From Lentibacter sp. XHP0401 (GTDB taxonomy: Bacteria; Pseudomonadota; Alphaproteobacteria; Rhodobacterales; Rhodobacteraceae), in assembly GCF_025751535.1 (NCBI RefSeq), contig NZ_JAOWLC010000002.1:310001-374000 (forward strand): a DNA stretch of 64,000 bases, given 5' to 3'. The position numbers and the translations under genes are program-made. Below the pieces are notes generated by a model. The model was not told where the DNA came from, did no database searches, and was given only the letters and a program-made list of their open reading frames with translations. Every line of letters begins with the position of its first letter. Position 1 is the stretch's first letter. Of this stretch, positions 53,681 to 64,000 are shown one piece after another.

Positions 53681-55144
53681 ATGTCAGATTATCACTCTCA
53701 CGATGCGACGGGGCTTGCCCGGCTGGTCGCCACAGGCGAAACCACCGCACACGCTTTACTCGACATCGCGCTATCGGAAACAGCACGGCTCAACCCGGCA
53801 CTCAACGCCGTGACAATGCTCAACGAACCCGCTGCCCGTGAGGCGATTGATCGTGGTCTGCCTGAAGGCCCTCTCAAAGGCGTTCCTTTTCTCATGAAAG
53901 ACCTCAAATGCGAGGCCCGCGCCTATGCGACAAACAACGGTTCCAAGTTCTTCGCGGACCATCGCTGGAGCTACGACTCCGAGATGTTTACCCGCATGAA
54001 ACGCACAGGCGTTGTGCCCTTTGCGCGGACAACTTCGCCCGAACTGGGTGTTGGTCCTGTCACAAATGCGCAGGTCTACGGTGGGCCGACCTGCAATCCC
54101 TGGGATCTGTCGCGCACCTCTGGCGGCTCTTCAGGCGGTTCGGCAGCAGCTGTAGCGGCTGGTATTGTCCCTGCCGCCCATGGATCCGATGGTGGCGGAT
54201 CGGTGCGCATCCCGGCTGCCTCCTGCGGCCTTGTCGGGATCAAACCGACCCGTGCGCGCTTTCCCTGTGGCCCCGCCTCTGGCGAGGGTTGGGCGGGCAT
54301 GTCGCTTGACGGCTTTCTCACCCGCTCCCTGCGTGACAGTTGCACTCTCATGGATGCTGTTACCGGCTCCGACCTCGGCGCGCCCTATCACGCACCGCCC
54401 ATGCACGAAAGCTTCACAGACGCGCACCGCCGCGCACCCCGAAAGCTCAAAATCCGCTATGTCGAAGGAACGTTGCACGGCCCTGAAACACATCCCGAGT
54501 GCCGGAAAGCTGTTCTGGAAACAGCAAGCCTTCTCAGTGGCTTGGGGCATGAAGTTGAAGCATATATTCCCCCTGAAAGCCTAGATGTGCCGCAGATGAT
54601 GGCAGCCTGGACCATCACGGTTGCCTGCGGCACAGCACTCAGCATCCAGAACGCTGCCAAAGCCCGTGGTGAGGAGATTGACGAAAGTCTTCTGGAAGGC
54701 GTTACCCGTGGCGCGCTCAAACTGGCCGAGAGCCTCACCGGCCCCGACTATCTCAACGCGGTCAACCAGTTACATGCCTTCGGGCGGCGCATGGCAGCAG
54801 AGTTTCTCGATTGTGATGTGCTGCTCACCAGCACTTTGGCCGAACCGCCTTGCAACACAGAAAGGCTCAAACCCGATTGCGAGGATTTCACCGCCTATCG
54901 CACAGGCAAAGGCGGCTGTTTTGAATATTCGCCTTTCACCGCGGCGTTCAATGCCTCGGGTCAGCCCTGCATGTCGTTGCCGCTTTATTGGACAGAGGAT
55001 GCGCTGCCCATCGGGGTGCATTTCGCCATGGCCACAGGCGAGGATGCCGAGCTTGTCGCATTGGCCGCGCAGCTTGAAAGTGCCGCAAATTGGGCTCCGC
55101 AACAAACAAAGCTTATCAAAGCTGGCGGTCTCTGGCCGCGCTAG
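53681..55144 (+). CDS. Amidase-signature hydrolase
   Basis: 487 residues of the amidase signature family. The Ser-cis-Ser-Lys triad is Lys73 (FLMKDLK), the cis-Ser in TSGGSSGGSAAA (about 147-158) and nucleophile Ser174 (GSDGGGSVRIPA). Resembles acylamidases and 6-aminohexanoate-cyclic-dimer hydrolase-type enzymes; substrate is not identifiable. The ATG follows AAGGAG. Its stop overlaps the stop of a minus-strand small gene. Confidence 0.88.
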   Translation: MSDYHSHDATGLARLVATGETTAHALLDIALSETARLNPALNAVTMLNEPAAREAIDRGLPEGPLKGVPFLMKDLKCEARAYATNNGSKFFADHRWSYDSEMFTRMKRTGVVPFARTTSPELGVGPVTNAQVYGGPTCNPWDLSRTSGGSSGGSAAAVAAGIVPAAHGSDGGGSVRIPAASCGLVGIKPTRARFPCGPASGEGWAGMSLDGFLTRSLRDSCTLMDAVTGSDLGAPYHAPPMHESFTDAHRRAPRKLKIRYVEGTLHGPETHPECRKAVLETASLLSGLGHEVEAYIPPESLDVPQMMAAWTITVACGTALSIQNAAKARGEEIDESLLEGVTRGALKLAESLTGPDYLNAVNQLHAFGRRMAAEFLDCDVLLTSTLAEPPCNTERLKPDCEDFTAYRTGKGGCFEYSPFTAAFNASGQPCMSLPLYWTEDALPIGVHFAMATGEDAELVALAAQLESAANWAPQQTKLIKAGGLWPR

Positions 55145-55356
55145 CGCAGTTTCATCACCCTCACACCGTGCGGTAAGGTCGACAGATAACTGCCCTCAGC
55201 CGTGCGCGTGATCGTATAGCCAAGGCGGGCGAGCCGCCTTTGACGTTCTTGTAACGTTTCGTTGCTCAGAAGAATCGGCGCAACAAGCGCCTTGATCTGG
55301 CCCAACACAGCGGAGTCACAGTGTTGATAGAGGGGTTGGCATGAACGGTGAGCCAT
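55141..55356 (-). CDS. Small protein, second of a tandem related pair
   Basis: 71 residues, function unknown. The start (55356) lies three bases after the stop of the upstream small gene. The C-terminal half, RLARLGYTITRTAEGSYLST, parallels RLRGYGYAIRESETGRYVTS in the first protein, in the same order of Gly-Tyr, an acidic/polar stretch, Gly, Tyr and Ser/Thr. The N-terminal part (ALVAPILLSNETLQERQ) differs. Basic, no membrane segment, no signal peptide. Its stop overlaps that of the amidase. Confidence 0.55.
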   Translation of the reverse strand: MAHRSCQPLYQHCDSAVLGQIKALVAPILLSNETLQERQRRLARLGYTITRTAEGSYLSTLPHGVRVMKLR

Positions 55357-55359
55357 TGC

Positions 55360-55539
55360 TCAACCCATCAGCGCGCAAAGATCATTACCTCGAAGAACCG
55401 AAGTCACGTAACGGCCCGTCTCGCTCTCACGGATCGCATATCCATAGCCGCGCAGGCGGTGTTTCCATTCGCGGTCTGAAACGGCCAGCTTGCGCTCGCG
55501 CAGCACCACATCGCGGATTGTTTCGATATCATTTCTCAT
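55360..55539 (-). CDS. Small protein, first of a tandem related pair
   Basis: 59 residues, function unknown. The start is ATGAGAAATGATATCG on the minus strand. Composition: basic N-terminus (NDIETIRDVVLRERKLAVSD), then WKHRLRGYGYAIRE, SETGRYVTSVL and a Cys near the end. It shares its C-terminal pattern with the next gene, so the pair probably arose by duplication. The reading frame is too short for routine gene callers to keep, and it has a plausible AT-rich upstream region (55540-55661) that holds no other gene I can see. Confidence 0.55.
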   Translation of the reverse strand: MRNDIETIRDVVLRERKLAVSDREWKHRLRGYGYAIRESETGRYVTSVLRGNDLCALMG

Positions 55540-55661
55540 TTTTTAATCCTCAATTATTCGTAAAAACACACTGTTCACGAAATCAGCATTGTCTTGAGCT
55601 GTGGCCAAGGTTTAGCCGAAAAGAGGAAACAAAAAGATTTACATGGTCATATTAAGGCCGA

Positions 55662-56870
55662 TCAGCCGTTCAGCCCCGCTTCTGCCTCAATCTGGCGGCG
55701 CGATTTGCGGGCGCGCTCTGTGGCCGACTTGAGCTGCCCACAGGCCGCCATGATATCTTCACCGCGCGGGCGGCGGATCGGCGAAGAATATCCGGCCTTA
55801 TAGACCACCTCGGCAAATTTTTCGATCTGCTCACGGTCTGAGCGCTCATAGGCAGAGCCGGGCCATTCGTTAAACGGGATCAGGTTGATCTTGGCGGGAA
55901 TGCCCTTGATCAGTTTCACAAGCCGCCGCGCATCCTCGACAGAGTCGTTTACACCTTTGAGCATCACATATTCAAAGGTGATCCGCTCCGAATTGCTCAG
56001 CTTGGGATACTCGCGAAGTGTGGCAAGCAGCGTTTCAATATTCCAGCGCTTGTTGATCGGCACAAGAACATCACGCACCTCATCGGTTGTCGCGTGAAAC
56101 GACACCGCCAGCAAACAGCCGATCTCTTCAGCAGTTTTGGCAATCTCCGGCACAACACCGGACGTTGAAAGCGTAATACGTCGACGGGAGAGTGAAATCC
56201 CCTCCCCGTCCATGGCGATTTTCATCGCGTCACGCACATTGTCAAAGTTATAGAGCGGCTCGCCCATCCCCATAAGCACGATGTTGGACAACAAACGCGG
56301 TGGAGCATCTGCTGTGCTCACGCCAGGTTCGGGCCATTCATCAAGGTCATCGCGCGCCACCATGACCTGACCGATAATCTCACCGGCCGTCAGGTTACGC
56401 ACAAGCTTCTGTGTGCCTGTGTGGCAAAAAGTGCAGGTCAGAGTGCAGCCGACCTGGCTTGAGATACAAAGTGTCCCGCGGTTTGTCTCGGGGATGTAAA
56501 CAACCTCGACTTCATGGCCCCCCGCAATTTTTACAAGATATTTGCGTGTCCCGTCATCAGAGACTTGCTTCGTTACAACTTCAGGCACCTCGATCACAAA
56601 AGCAGCGTCAAGCTCGGCGCGGAAGGCTTTGGAGAGGTTGGTCATCTCGGCAAAATCGCGCTTGCCCCACTGGTAGACCCACTGCCAGACCTGATTGACC
56701 CGCATCTTGAGTTGCTTCTCGGGGGTGCCGATACGCGCGAACTCCGCCTTCAAAGCGTCGCGGGTAAGTCCGACAATATTGACTTTCCCGTCTGGCCCTT
56801 CGGGGCGCTTGCGGGGGATGGTCACCACATCAGGTGTGACAGGAGCCGGGCTCTTCATGTCGTCAGTCAT
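55662..56870 (-). CDS. rlmN: 23S rRNA (A2503-C2)/tRNA A37 methyltransferase RlmN
   Basis: 402 residues from ATG 56870, with AAAGG eight bases upstream; a GTG six codons earlier is less likely. Radical SAM motif [11 protein letters not shown] (the CxxxCxxC cluster) and the conserved SxGE-type [12 protein letters not shown] are present; two active Cys are expected, one in the region AACGQL near the C-terminus. It methylates A2503 of 23S rRNA and A37 of some tRNAs. It is divergent from acnA, 235 bases away. Confidence 0.95.
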   Translation of the reverse strand: MTDDMKSPAPVTPDVVTIPRKRPEGPDGKVNIVGLTRDALKAEFARIGTPEKQLKMRVNQVWQWVYQWGKRDFAEMTNLSKAFRAELDAAFVIEVPEVVTKQVSDDGTRKYLVKIAGGHEVEVVYIPETNRGTLCISSQVGCTLTCTFCHTGTQKLVRNLTAGEIIGQVMVARDDLDEWPEPGVSTADAPPRLLSNIVLMGMGEPLYNFDNVRDAMKIAMDGEGISLSRRRITLSTSGVVPEIAKTAEEIGCLLAVSFHATTDEVRDVLVPINKRWNIETLLATLREYPKLSNSERITFEYVMLKGVNDSVEDARRLVKLIKGIPAKINLIPFNEWPGSAYERSDREQIEKFAEVVYKAGYSSPIRRPRGEDIMAACGQLKSATERARKSRRQIEAEAGLNG

Positions 56871-57105
56871 TGAATTTACCTTTCGCACGATACGGCTTCA
56901 TATAGGATTCGCTATGGTTTCGGCAACCCGCAGCAAAAGGCGCGTTTCATCGGCCAATATAGGCCGCTTTCCCCACATCTGCACTGAAAACGGCCAAATT
57001 GTGTGCAATGGTATACATTTCTGCGCCGCCCCCCCTTGATTGGATTTGAAACATCATGCAAAAGCAGGGCAATTCCAGTTTCACATCGAACCACGGAGGC
57101 CATCC

Positions 57106-59871
<2,766 letters not shown>

Positions 59872-59897
59872 GCAGATCAATAGCCACACATGACAGA

Positions 59898-59923
59898 GGG
59901 CTCCCTTTTCGGGGGCCCTTTTT
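59898..59923 (+). terminator. Intrinsic terminator of acnA
   Basis: GGGCTCCC (59898-59905), TTTTC, GGGGGCCC (59911-59918, one wobble), then TTTTTC. It lies 26 bases after the stop. Confidence 0.9.
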
Positions 59924-60183
59924 CATTTTCCAAAGGCCGGTTCCTACTTCTTAATTGTCAGAGCATCCTTACTTACAAATCTGCGTGCTTGCAGGCGAGA
60001 GCCGCCAGTTCGGCGCCCGAAAAACATCTGGGCATCGCCGCCTGTGATTTATTTCTGTGCCATCATAAATTTCGATCAAACGCGAAGAAATTGAGCAGTT
60101 CAACACTTTCAAACCTGCGAAAACCCGCCTGTTCTCAAGTGGTTCTACAGATTTATGTGGCAGTGCAGCGAAAGCAGACATAA

Positions 60184-60220
60184 TGACTCATACGTCATGG
60201 ATATGTCATGCGAATGAGTC
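60184..60220. promoter_or_regulatory. Inverted repeat upstream of opgG
   Basis: TGACTCAT (60184-60191) and ATGAGTC (60214-60220) flank a core holding two direct copies of GTCATG. It lies about 45-80 bases before the opgG start, where an activator or repressor could bind. The rest of the 392-base gap from acnA (59872-60263) holds only the acnA terminator and AT-rich sequence with no gene I can support. Confidence 0.5.
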
Positions 60221-60263
60221 GCGTGACAGGATGCCATCTGTTTGAAAATACTAATGGGTTTCA

Positions 60264-61922
60264 ATGTCATTAAAGCCACGGTTTCCTGAAGCGGCTCTCG
60301 TCAGCCTCAACCGCCGCACTCTTCTTTCCGCTCTGACCGGCTCTGTGGCCAGTGCCGCTTTTGCGGGTGGTGCTTGGGCACAAGACGCGGCTGAGACTGC
60401 GAACCAAGCAGATGTGGCCCAAACTGCGCCCGAAGCTGTAACACCCGAAGCCCCCGCCCCTCAGCCGTTTTCATTCGAGTGGCTTGATGCCCGTATGAGC
60501 GCCGCTGCGCAGGCCGAATATGTCGCGCCCGAAGATGCACCCGACGTGATCCCCGACCTTGATTATGACGATTACCGCCAGATCAATTTCAACTCGAAGC
60601 ACGCACGCTGGCAGGATGACGGCGTGTTGTTTCGGCTGCACGCCTTTCACCCCGGCTGGCTTTACAAGCAGACCGTGCTGATCCACGAAGTTGTGGACGG
60701 TATTCAGACACCTATGGGCTTCTCGACAGATGATTTTCTTTACTACAACGAGCTGGCCGAGCGCGTGCCGGAGCATGTTGAACTGCCGGGTGTGGCAGGG
60801 TTTCGCCTGAACACCCCCCTCAACCGCGCCGATATGTTTGACGAGCTGATCGCTTTTGTCGGTGCGTCCTATTTCCGCGCTTTGGCACGTGACAGCAGCT
60901 ATGGTCTTTCGGCGCGCGGTTTGGCTATCAACACCGGCCTTGGCCGCGAAGAGGAATTCCCGCGTTTTTCCGAGTTCTGGCTTGAGCTCCCGAAGGCGGG
61001 GCAGCATGACGTTGTGGTTTATGCCGCGCTCGACAGCCCGTCTTGCACGGGGGCTTACCGCTTTGTCATCCGCCCGGGGGCAGAAACGGCGATTGACGTA
61101 ACTGCCAAGCTGCATTTCCGCCGTGATGTGGAGCAGCTGGGCGTGGCCGCGCTCACGTCGATGTTCCTGTTTGACGAGAAGAACGGCAACGCCTTTGATG
61201 ATTACCGCCCACAGGTTCATGACAGCAACGCTCTGATGGTCGTGCGCACGGACGGAGATGTGTTGTGGCGACCGCTCAACAACCCTCCGCGGCTGGCGAG
61301 CACTTATCTCAACGAACCCAACATGAAATCTTTCGGCCTGATCCAGCGAGACCGCGATTTTGATGACTATCAGGACGCCGGTGCACGCTATGAGGACCGC
61401 CCGTCTGTTCTGGTCGAGCCTCTGGGCAACTGGGGCGCCGGCGCGGTGCGTCTGGTCGAAATTCCCTCCGATCTTGAAGGCAATGACAATATCGTCAGTT
61501 TTTGGGTTCCTTCCGAAAAGCCACTTGCAGGCGAGAGCCGTGAATATACCTATCGCTTGCATTGGGGTGCGCTTGGCACGGACCGTGACGGAGACCGCGC
61601 ATGGATTGTCAGCACTTTGGCAGGCCAGGGCGGCACATCGGGCGTGTCAGGTAAAAAGGCATCGCTGCGCAAGTTTGTGATCGACTTTGACGGTGGCCTG
61701 ATGGCGGATCTGCCCGCAGATGCCGAAATGGAACCCGTTGTCACCCTGTCACACGGCAAAGTGCAGCACATTGCTTTGTCCAAGATCAGCAACTCCACGA
61801 AATGGCGGATGGTGATAGACGTGGACGGAGAAAATGAACGTCTGGTGGAACTTGTTGCCCATGTTGCGGGTTTTGGTCGCAAGCTGACCGAAACATGGAT
61901 TTATCAATGGATGCGCGAATGA
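60264..61922 (+). CDS. opgG: Glucan biosynthesis protein OpgG/OpgD
   Basis: 552 residues. A twin-arginine signal (NRRTLLSALTGSVASAAFA) is followed by a variable Ala-Pro spacer and the MdoG domain (FNSKHARWQDD, LHAFHPGWLYKQTV, FLYYNELAERVPEHVELPG, and the C-terminal Ig-like domain). Periplasmic OpgG and OpgD act in osmoregulated periplasmic glucan synthesis; OpgD is the Tat-exported one, so the RR motif leans to OpgD. It starts the opgG-small protein-opgH operon. Confidence 0.9.
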   Translation: MSLKPRFPEAALVSLNRRTLLSALTGSVASAAFAGGAWAQDAAETANQADVAQTAPEAVTPEAPAPQPFSFEWLDARMSAAAQAEYVAPEDAPDVIPDLDYDDYRQINFNSKHARWQDDGVLFRLHAFHPGWLYKQTVLIHEVVDGIQTPMGFSTDDFLYYNELAERVPEHVELPGVAGFRLNTPLNRADMFDELIAFVGASYFRALARDSSYGLSARGLAINTGLGREEEFPRFSEFWLELPKAGQHDVVVYAALDSPSCTGAYRFVIRPGAETAIDVTAKLHFRRDVEQLGVAALTSMFLFDEKNGNAFDDYRPQVHDSNALMVVRTDGDVLWRPLNNPPRLASTYLNEPNMKSFGLIQRDRDFDDYQDAGARYEDRPSVLVEPLGNWGAGAVRLVEIPSDLEGNDNIVSFWVPSEKPLAGESREYTYRLHWGALGTDRDGDRAWIVSTLAGQGGTSGVSGKKASLRKFVIDFDGGLMADLPADAEMEPVVTLSHGKVQHIALSKISNSTKWRMVIDVDGENERLVELVAHVAGFGRKLTETWIYQWMRE

Positions 61923-62143
61923 TGACCCCAAATTCCCTTTCTTTTGTGCTTGATGCTGCGGAGCAAGACGCCCGTAAACATGCCATTTTGCGTGAGGCGG
62001 CCTTGCCCACAGCGCCATTGCCGATGCCAAGGCAGGTGATTGAAGTGCCAAACGCCGGACTGGTTGATGCCACAACAGGCGGGCTTTTCCGTCTGCTGAC
62101 CTTACTCGCTCAAGGGTTTGGCCGCACGGCGCGTGACCGCTAA
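61919..62143 (+). CDS. Small hypothetical protein between opgG and opgH
   Basis: 74 residues. The ATGATG at 61919 overlaps the opgG stop, and opgH starts three bases after its stop, so it is a translated member of the operon. No signal peptide or membrane helix; the C-terminus (GGLFRLLTLLAQGFGRTARDR) is amphipathic and basic, possibly membrane-associated. Not recognised; role in glucan synthesis is inferred from place only. Confidence 0.7.
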   Translation: MMTPNSLSFVLDAAEQDARKHAILREAALPTAPLPMPRQVIEVPNAGLVDATTGGLFRLLTLLAQGFGRTARDR

Positions 62144-62146
62144 AAG

Positions 62147-63937
62147 ATGACGCTTGAAAAGCCCCTCGGCGGCGTGCATTTGGCACGGGCTTTGGCTTTG
62201 CTGATAAGCATCGGCCTCGGAGCCGGGGCGGCTGCGTTTTTCCTTCAGTTCGGGGCTGCCGATGGCTACCAGATGGTTGATGGTGTGCGGGCCGCTTTGG
62301 TGTTTATCACCACATTCTGGCTTGCGTGGGGCGCCATGCAATCGGTCGAGGGGCTGTTGTCGGCCCGTGCCGCGCCCACCCTCCTCACAACCCCCATCAC
62401 AACCCGAACAGCCATTTTGATGCCTGTCTACAACGAAGAGCCCGGCGCCGTTTTTGCCCGTGTGGCCGCTATGGATGATGCAATCACGCGGCTCGGGCTA
62501 GCCGAGCACTTTGACTTCGCGATACTGTCGGATACGCAGAACAACCATATCGCCGCCGAGGAAGAACGCTGGTTTGTTCATCTATGGGACGACCGGCAGC
62601 AAGACAGGCGCAAAGCCGAGGGCAAGCCCTCAAGGTTTTTCTATCGCCGCCGACACAGCAACACAGGCCGCAAGGCTGGCAATATTCAGGATTTCTTTGA
62701 AACCTCTGGCGCAGACTATGATTACGCCCTGATACTGGATGCTGACAGTCTGATGGGCGCACCAACCATCGCCGAAATGGTCCGCCGCATGCAAACCGAG
62801 CCAAAGTTGGGCCTGTTGCAAACCTTGCCGCGCATCACAGGGGCGCGCTCGCGTTTTGGCCGCGCCATGCAGTTTGCAGCGGGGTTTTACTCGCCGGTTT
62901 TCGCCCAGGGTCAGGCCGCGATGCAAGGCGTTACCGGTCCGTTTTGGGGCCACAACGCGCTGGTTCGGGTGCGCGCCTTTGCCGAAAGCTGTGCGCTGCC
63001 CGAGCTTTCCGGCCCGCCGCCTTTTGGCGGCCATATCCTCAGTCACGACTATGTCGAAGCGGCGCTTTTGGCCCGTGCAGGGTGGTCGGTTCGTGTCGAT
63101 CCCGATCTTGAAGGCTCCTATGAGGAAGGCCCTGAGAATATGATCGACTTCGCCAAACGCGACCGTCGCTGGTGTCAGGGTAACCTGCAACATATTCGCG
63201 TGATCTCGGCACCCGGCCTCAAAGCTTGGTCAAGGTTTGTGCTCTTTCAAGGCATTCTAAGCTATATAGCGCCGCTGTTCTGGGTGTTGTTTCTGGCGTC
63301 CAATCTTTACGCAACCGCAACGGCCCCCGAACCTGATTTCTTTCCCGAACCGTTTCAATTGTTTCCTGTCTTTCCCTCCGATGAAACATCAAAAGCCGTC
63401 AGCGTTGCGGTTGGTGTGTTTGGCCTGCTCGTATTTCCAAAAGTGCTCATCCTGCTTGACGCAACACTGCGCGGAAGAGTCTCGCAGTTCGGTGGCCCCT
63501 TGAAAGCCCTGCGCGGCATGCTTCGAGAATTGTTCATGTCATCCATCAACGCGCCGATCATGCTGATGTGGCAAACACGGGCTGTGCTTCAGGTTTTGCG
63601 CGGCCGAGATGGCGGTTGGCCCGCCCAAACGCGTGGCGACGGACAGCTCTCGCTTTCAGACTCCTTTGCCGCGGGTTGGTGGATTCAAATCTGGGGCATT
63701 GCCGTTATTTTGCTCACGCAGAGCTTTGCCGCCAATCTTCTGTTTTGGGTCCTGCCCATCGGTGTGCCTCTGGTTCTGGCTCCGTTGGTCATCTGGATCA
63801 CGTCCCATCCATCGCATTCGACAGTTTTTCTCACCCCCGAAGAGTCCACCCTGCCCCAAGTCATCGCAGATCACCGTCGGATTATGGCCCAATGGGCCCA
63901 AACCACAGCCGCGCCTGCGGCGGAAATGTCAGTATAA
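62147..63937 (+). CDS. opgH: Glucans biosynthesis glucosyltransferase OpgH
   Basis: 596 residues, a shorter form than the about 850-residue E. coli protein. A GT2 domain with DADSLMGAP (D,D motif), HDYVEAALL and QxxRW-type RRWCQGNLQHIRV is flanked by membrane helices (about 15-60 and several after 360). It polymerises UDP-glucose into periplasmic glucan backbone and secretes it across the inner membrane. Confidence 0.93.
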   Translation: MTLEKPLGGVHLARALALLISIGLGAGAAAFFLQFGAADGYQMVDGVRAALVFITTFWLAWGAMQSVEGLLSARAAPTLLTTPITTRTAILMPVYNEEPGAVFARVAAMDDAITRLGLAEHFDFAILSDTQNNHIAAEEERWFVHLWDDRQQDRRKAEGKPSRFFYRRRHSNTGRKAGNIQDFFETSGADYDYALILDADSLMGAPTIAEMVRRMQTEPKLGLLQTLPRITGARSRFGRAMQFAAGFYSPVFAQGQAAMQGVTGPFWGHNALVRVRAFAESCALPELSGPPPFGGHILSHDYVEAALLARAGWSVRVDPDLEGSYEEGPENMIDFAKRDRRWCQGNLQHIRVISAPGLKAWSRFVLFQGILSYIAPLFWVLFLASNLYATATAPEPDFFPEPFQLFPVFPSDETSKAVSVAVGVFGLLVFPKVLILLDATLRGRVSQFGGPLKALRGMLRELFMSSINAPIMLMWQTRAVLQVLRGRDGGWPAQTRGDGQLSLSDSFAAGWWIQIWGIAVILLTQSFAANLLFWVLPIGVPLVLAPLVIWITSHPSHSTVFLTPEESTLPQVIADHRRIMAQWAQTTAAPAAEMSV

Positions 63938-63941
63938 TAGT

Positions 63942-64000
63942 ATGACCGTGGCTTTGCCTCCTCCAAGCCCCACAGGCTCTTCCCGCGACCCGCGGCTTGA
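63942..64000 (+). CDS. Start of an unidentified gene, cut by the right edge
   Basis: The frame is open for 19 codons (TVALPPPSPTGSSRDPRL) from ATG 63942, four bases after the opgH stop. It probably continues the opg operon, for example an OpgC-type modification gene; this is inference and the sequence is too short to identify. Confidence 0.35.
   Translation, partial: MTVALPPPSPTGSSRDPRL

Noticed and set aside
60471-61562. 363-codon minus-strand open frame over opgG
   Set aside because: Antisense to opgG with no domain and no own ribosome site.

Overview
The window reads as a chromosome segment of a marine Rhodobacterales (Roseobacter-type) alphaproteobacterium. The case rests on gene content and order: hfq-hflX, phoU-phoB, a eukaryote-type NADP isocitrate dehydrogenase, class II DAHP synthase, rpsB-tsf, a GlxA-type AraC regulator, an ornithine decarboxylase behind a structured leader, osmoregulated glucan genes and a speF/suhB-like set of RNA candidates. 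Most DNA is ordinary, dense core genome. I see no tRNA or rRNA gene, CRISPR array, transposase, prophage or origin.

Layout. 1-3.6 kb: end of trkA, trkH, then hfq-hflX. 3.6-7.6 kb: a penicillin-acylase-type Ntn hydrolase, a 3-hydroxyisobutyrate-type dehydrogenase and an EmrE-type exporter, with a perfect palindrome and a dispersed 3'-end repeat between the last two. 7.7-11.2 kb: two unrelated isocitrate dehydrogenases (dimeric and monomeric) in tandem. 11.3-13.5 kb: overlapping drug-exporter/K+ channel/DsbA-like operon. 13.6-20.5 kb: acyl-CoA ligase, XRE-cupin regulator, family 5 solute-binding protein, an orphan small-RNA candidate, bdhA, a patatin gene interrupted by an in-frame TAG, and a DUF502 protein. 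20.6-24.4 kb: pseudouridine catabolism (psuK-psuG) and rpsB-tsf. 24.6-31.2 kb: an orphan LuxR regulator with altered pocket residues, gcdH with a divergent LysR gene, then phoR, a Pho box and phoU-phoB without pst genes. 31.2-38 kb: gamma-carbonic anhydrase/gmk/yicC operon, a PAS protein, DAHP synthase, a GlxA-type regulator and a PQQ-type sugar dehydrogenase. 38.1-45.7 kb: ornithine decarboxylase with leader, and a complete branched-chain amino acid ABC transporter operon that carries an extra small secreted protein. 45.7-48.4 kb: HerA-like ATPase, an intergenic stretch with two orphan terminators (small RNA candidates), and an IalB-family protein. 48.4-53.6 kb: a cell-envelope block (dedicated KAS, ACP, LpxD, L,D-transpeptidase, MepK-like hydrolase). 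53.7-64 kb: amidase, two tandem related small proteins, rlmN, acnA and opgG-small protein-opgH.

The items I consider most worth checking are the orphan terminator-ended RNAs (17.8 kb, 47.4 kb, 47.5 kb), the amber codon in the patatin gene, the Pho box/phoUB arrangement lacking pst, the LuxR solo with a substituted ligand-binding Asp, the tandem small proteins at 55.1-55.5 kb, and the two dispersed repeat families. I found no clear multi-gene system that is new to biology; the new material is mostly small genes and RNAs.
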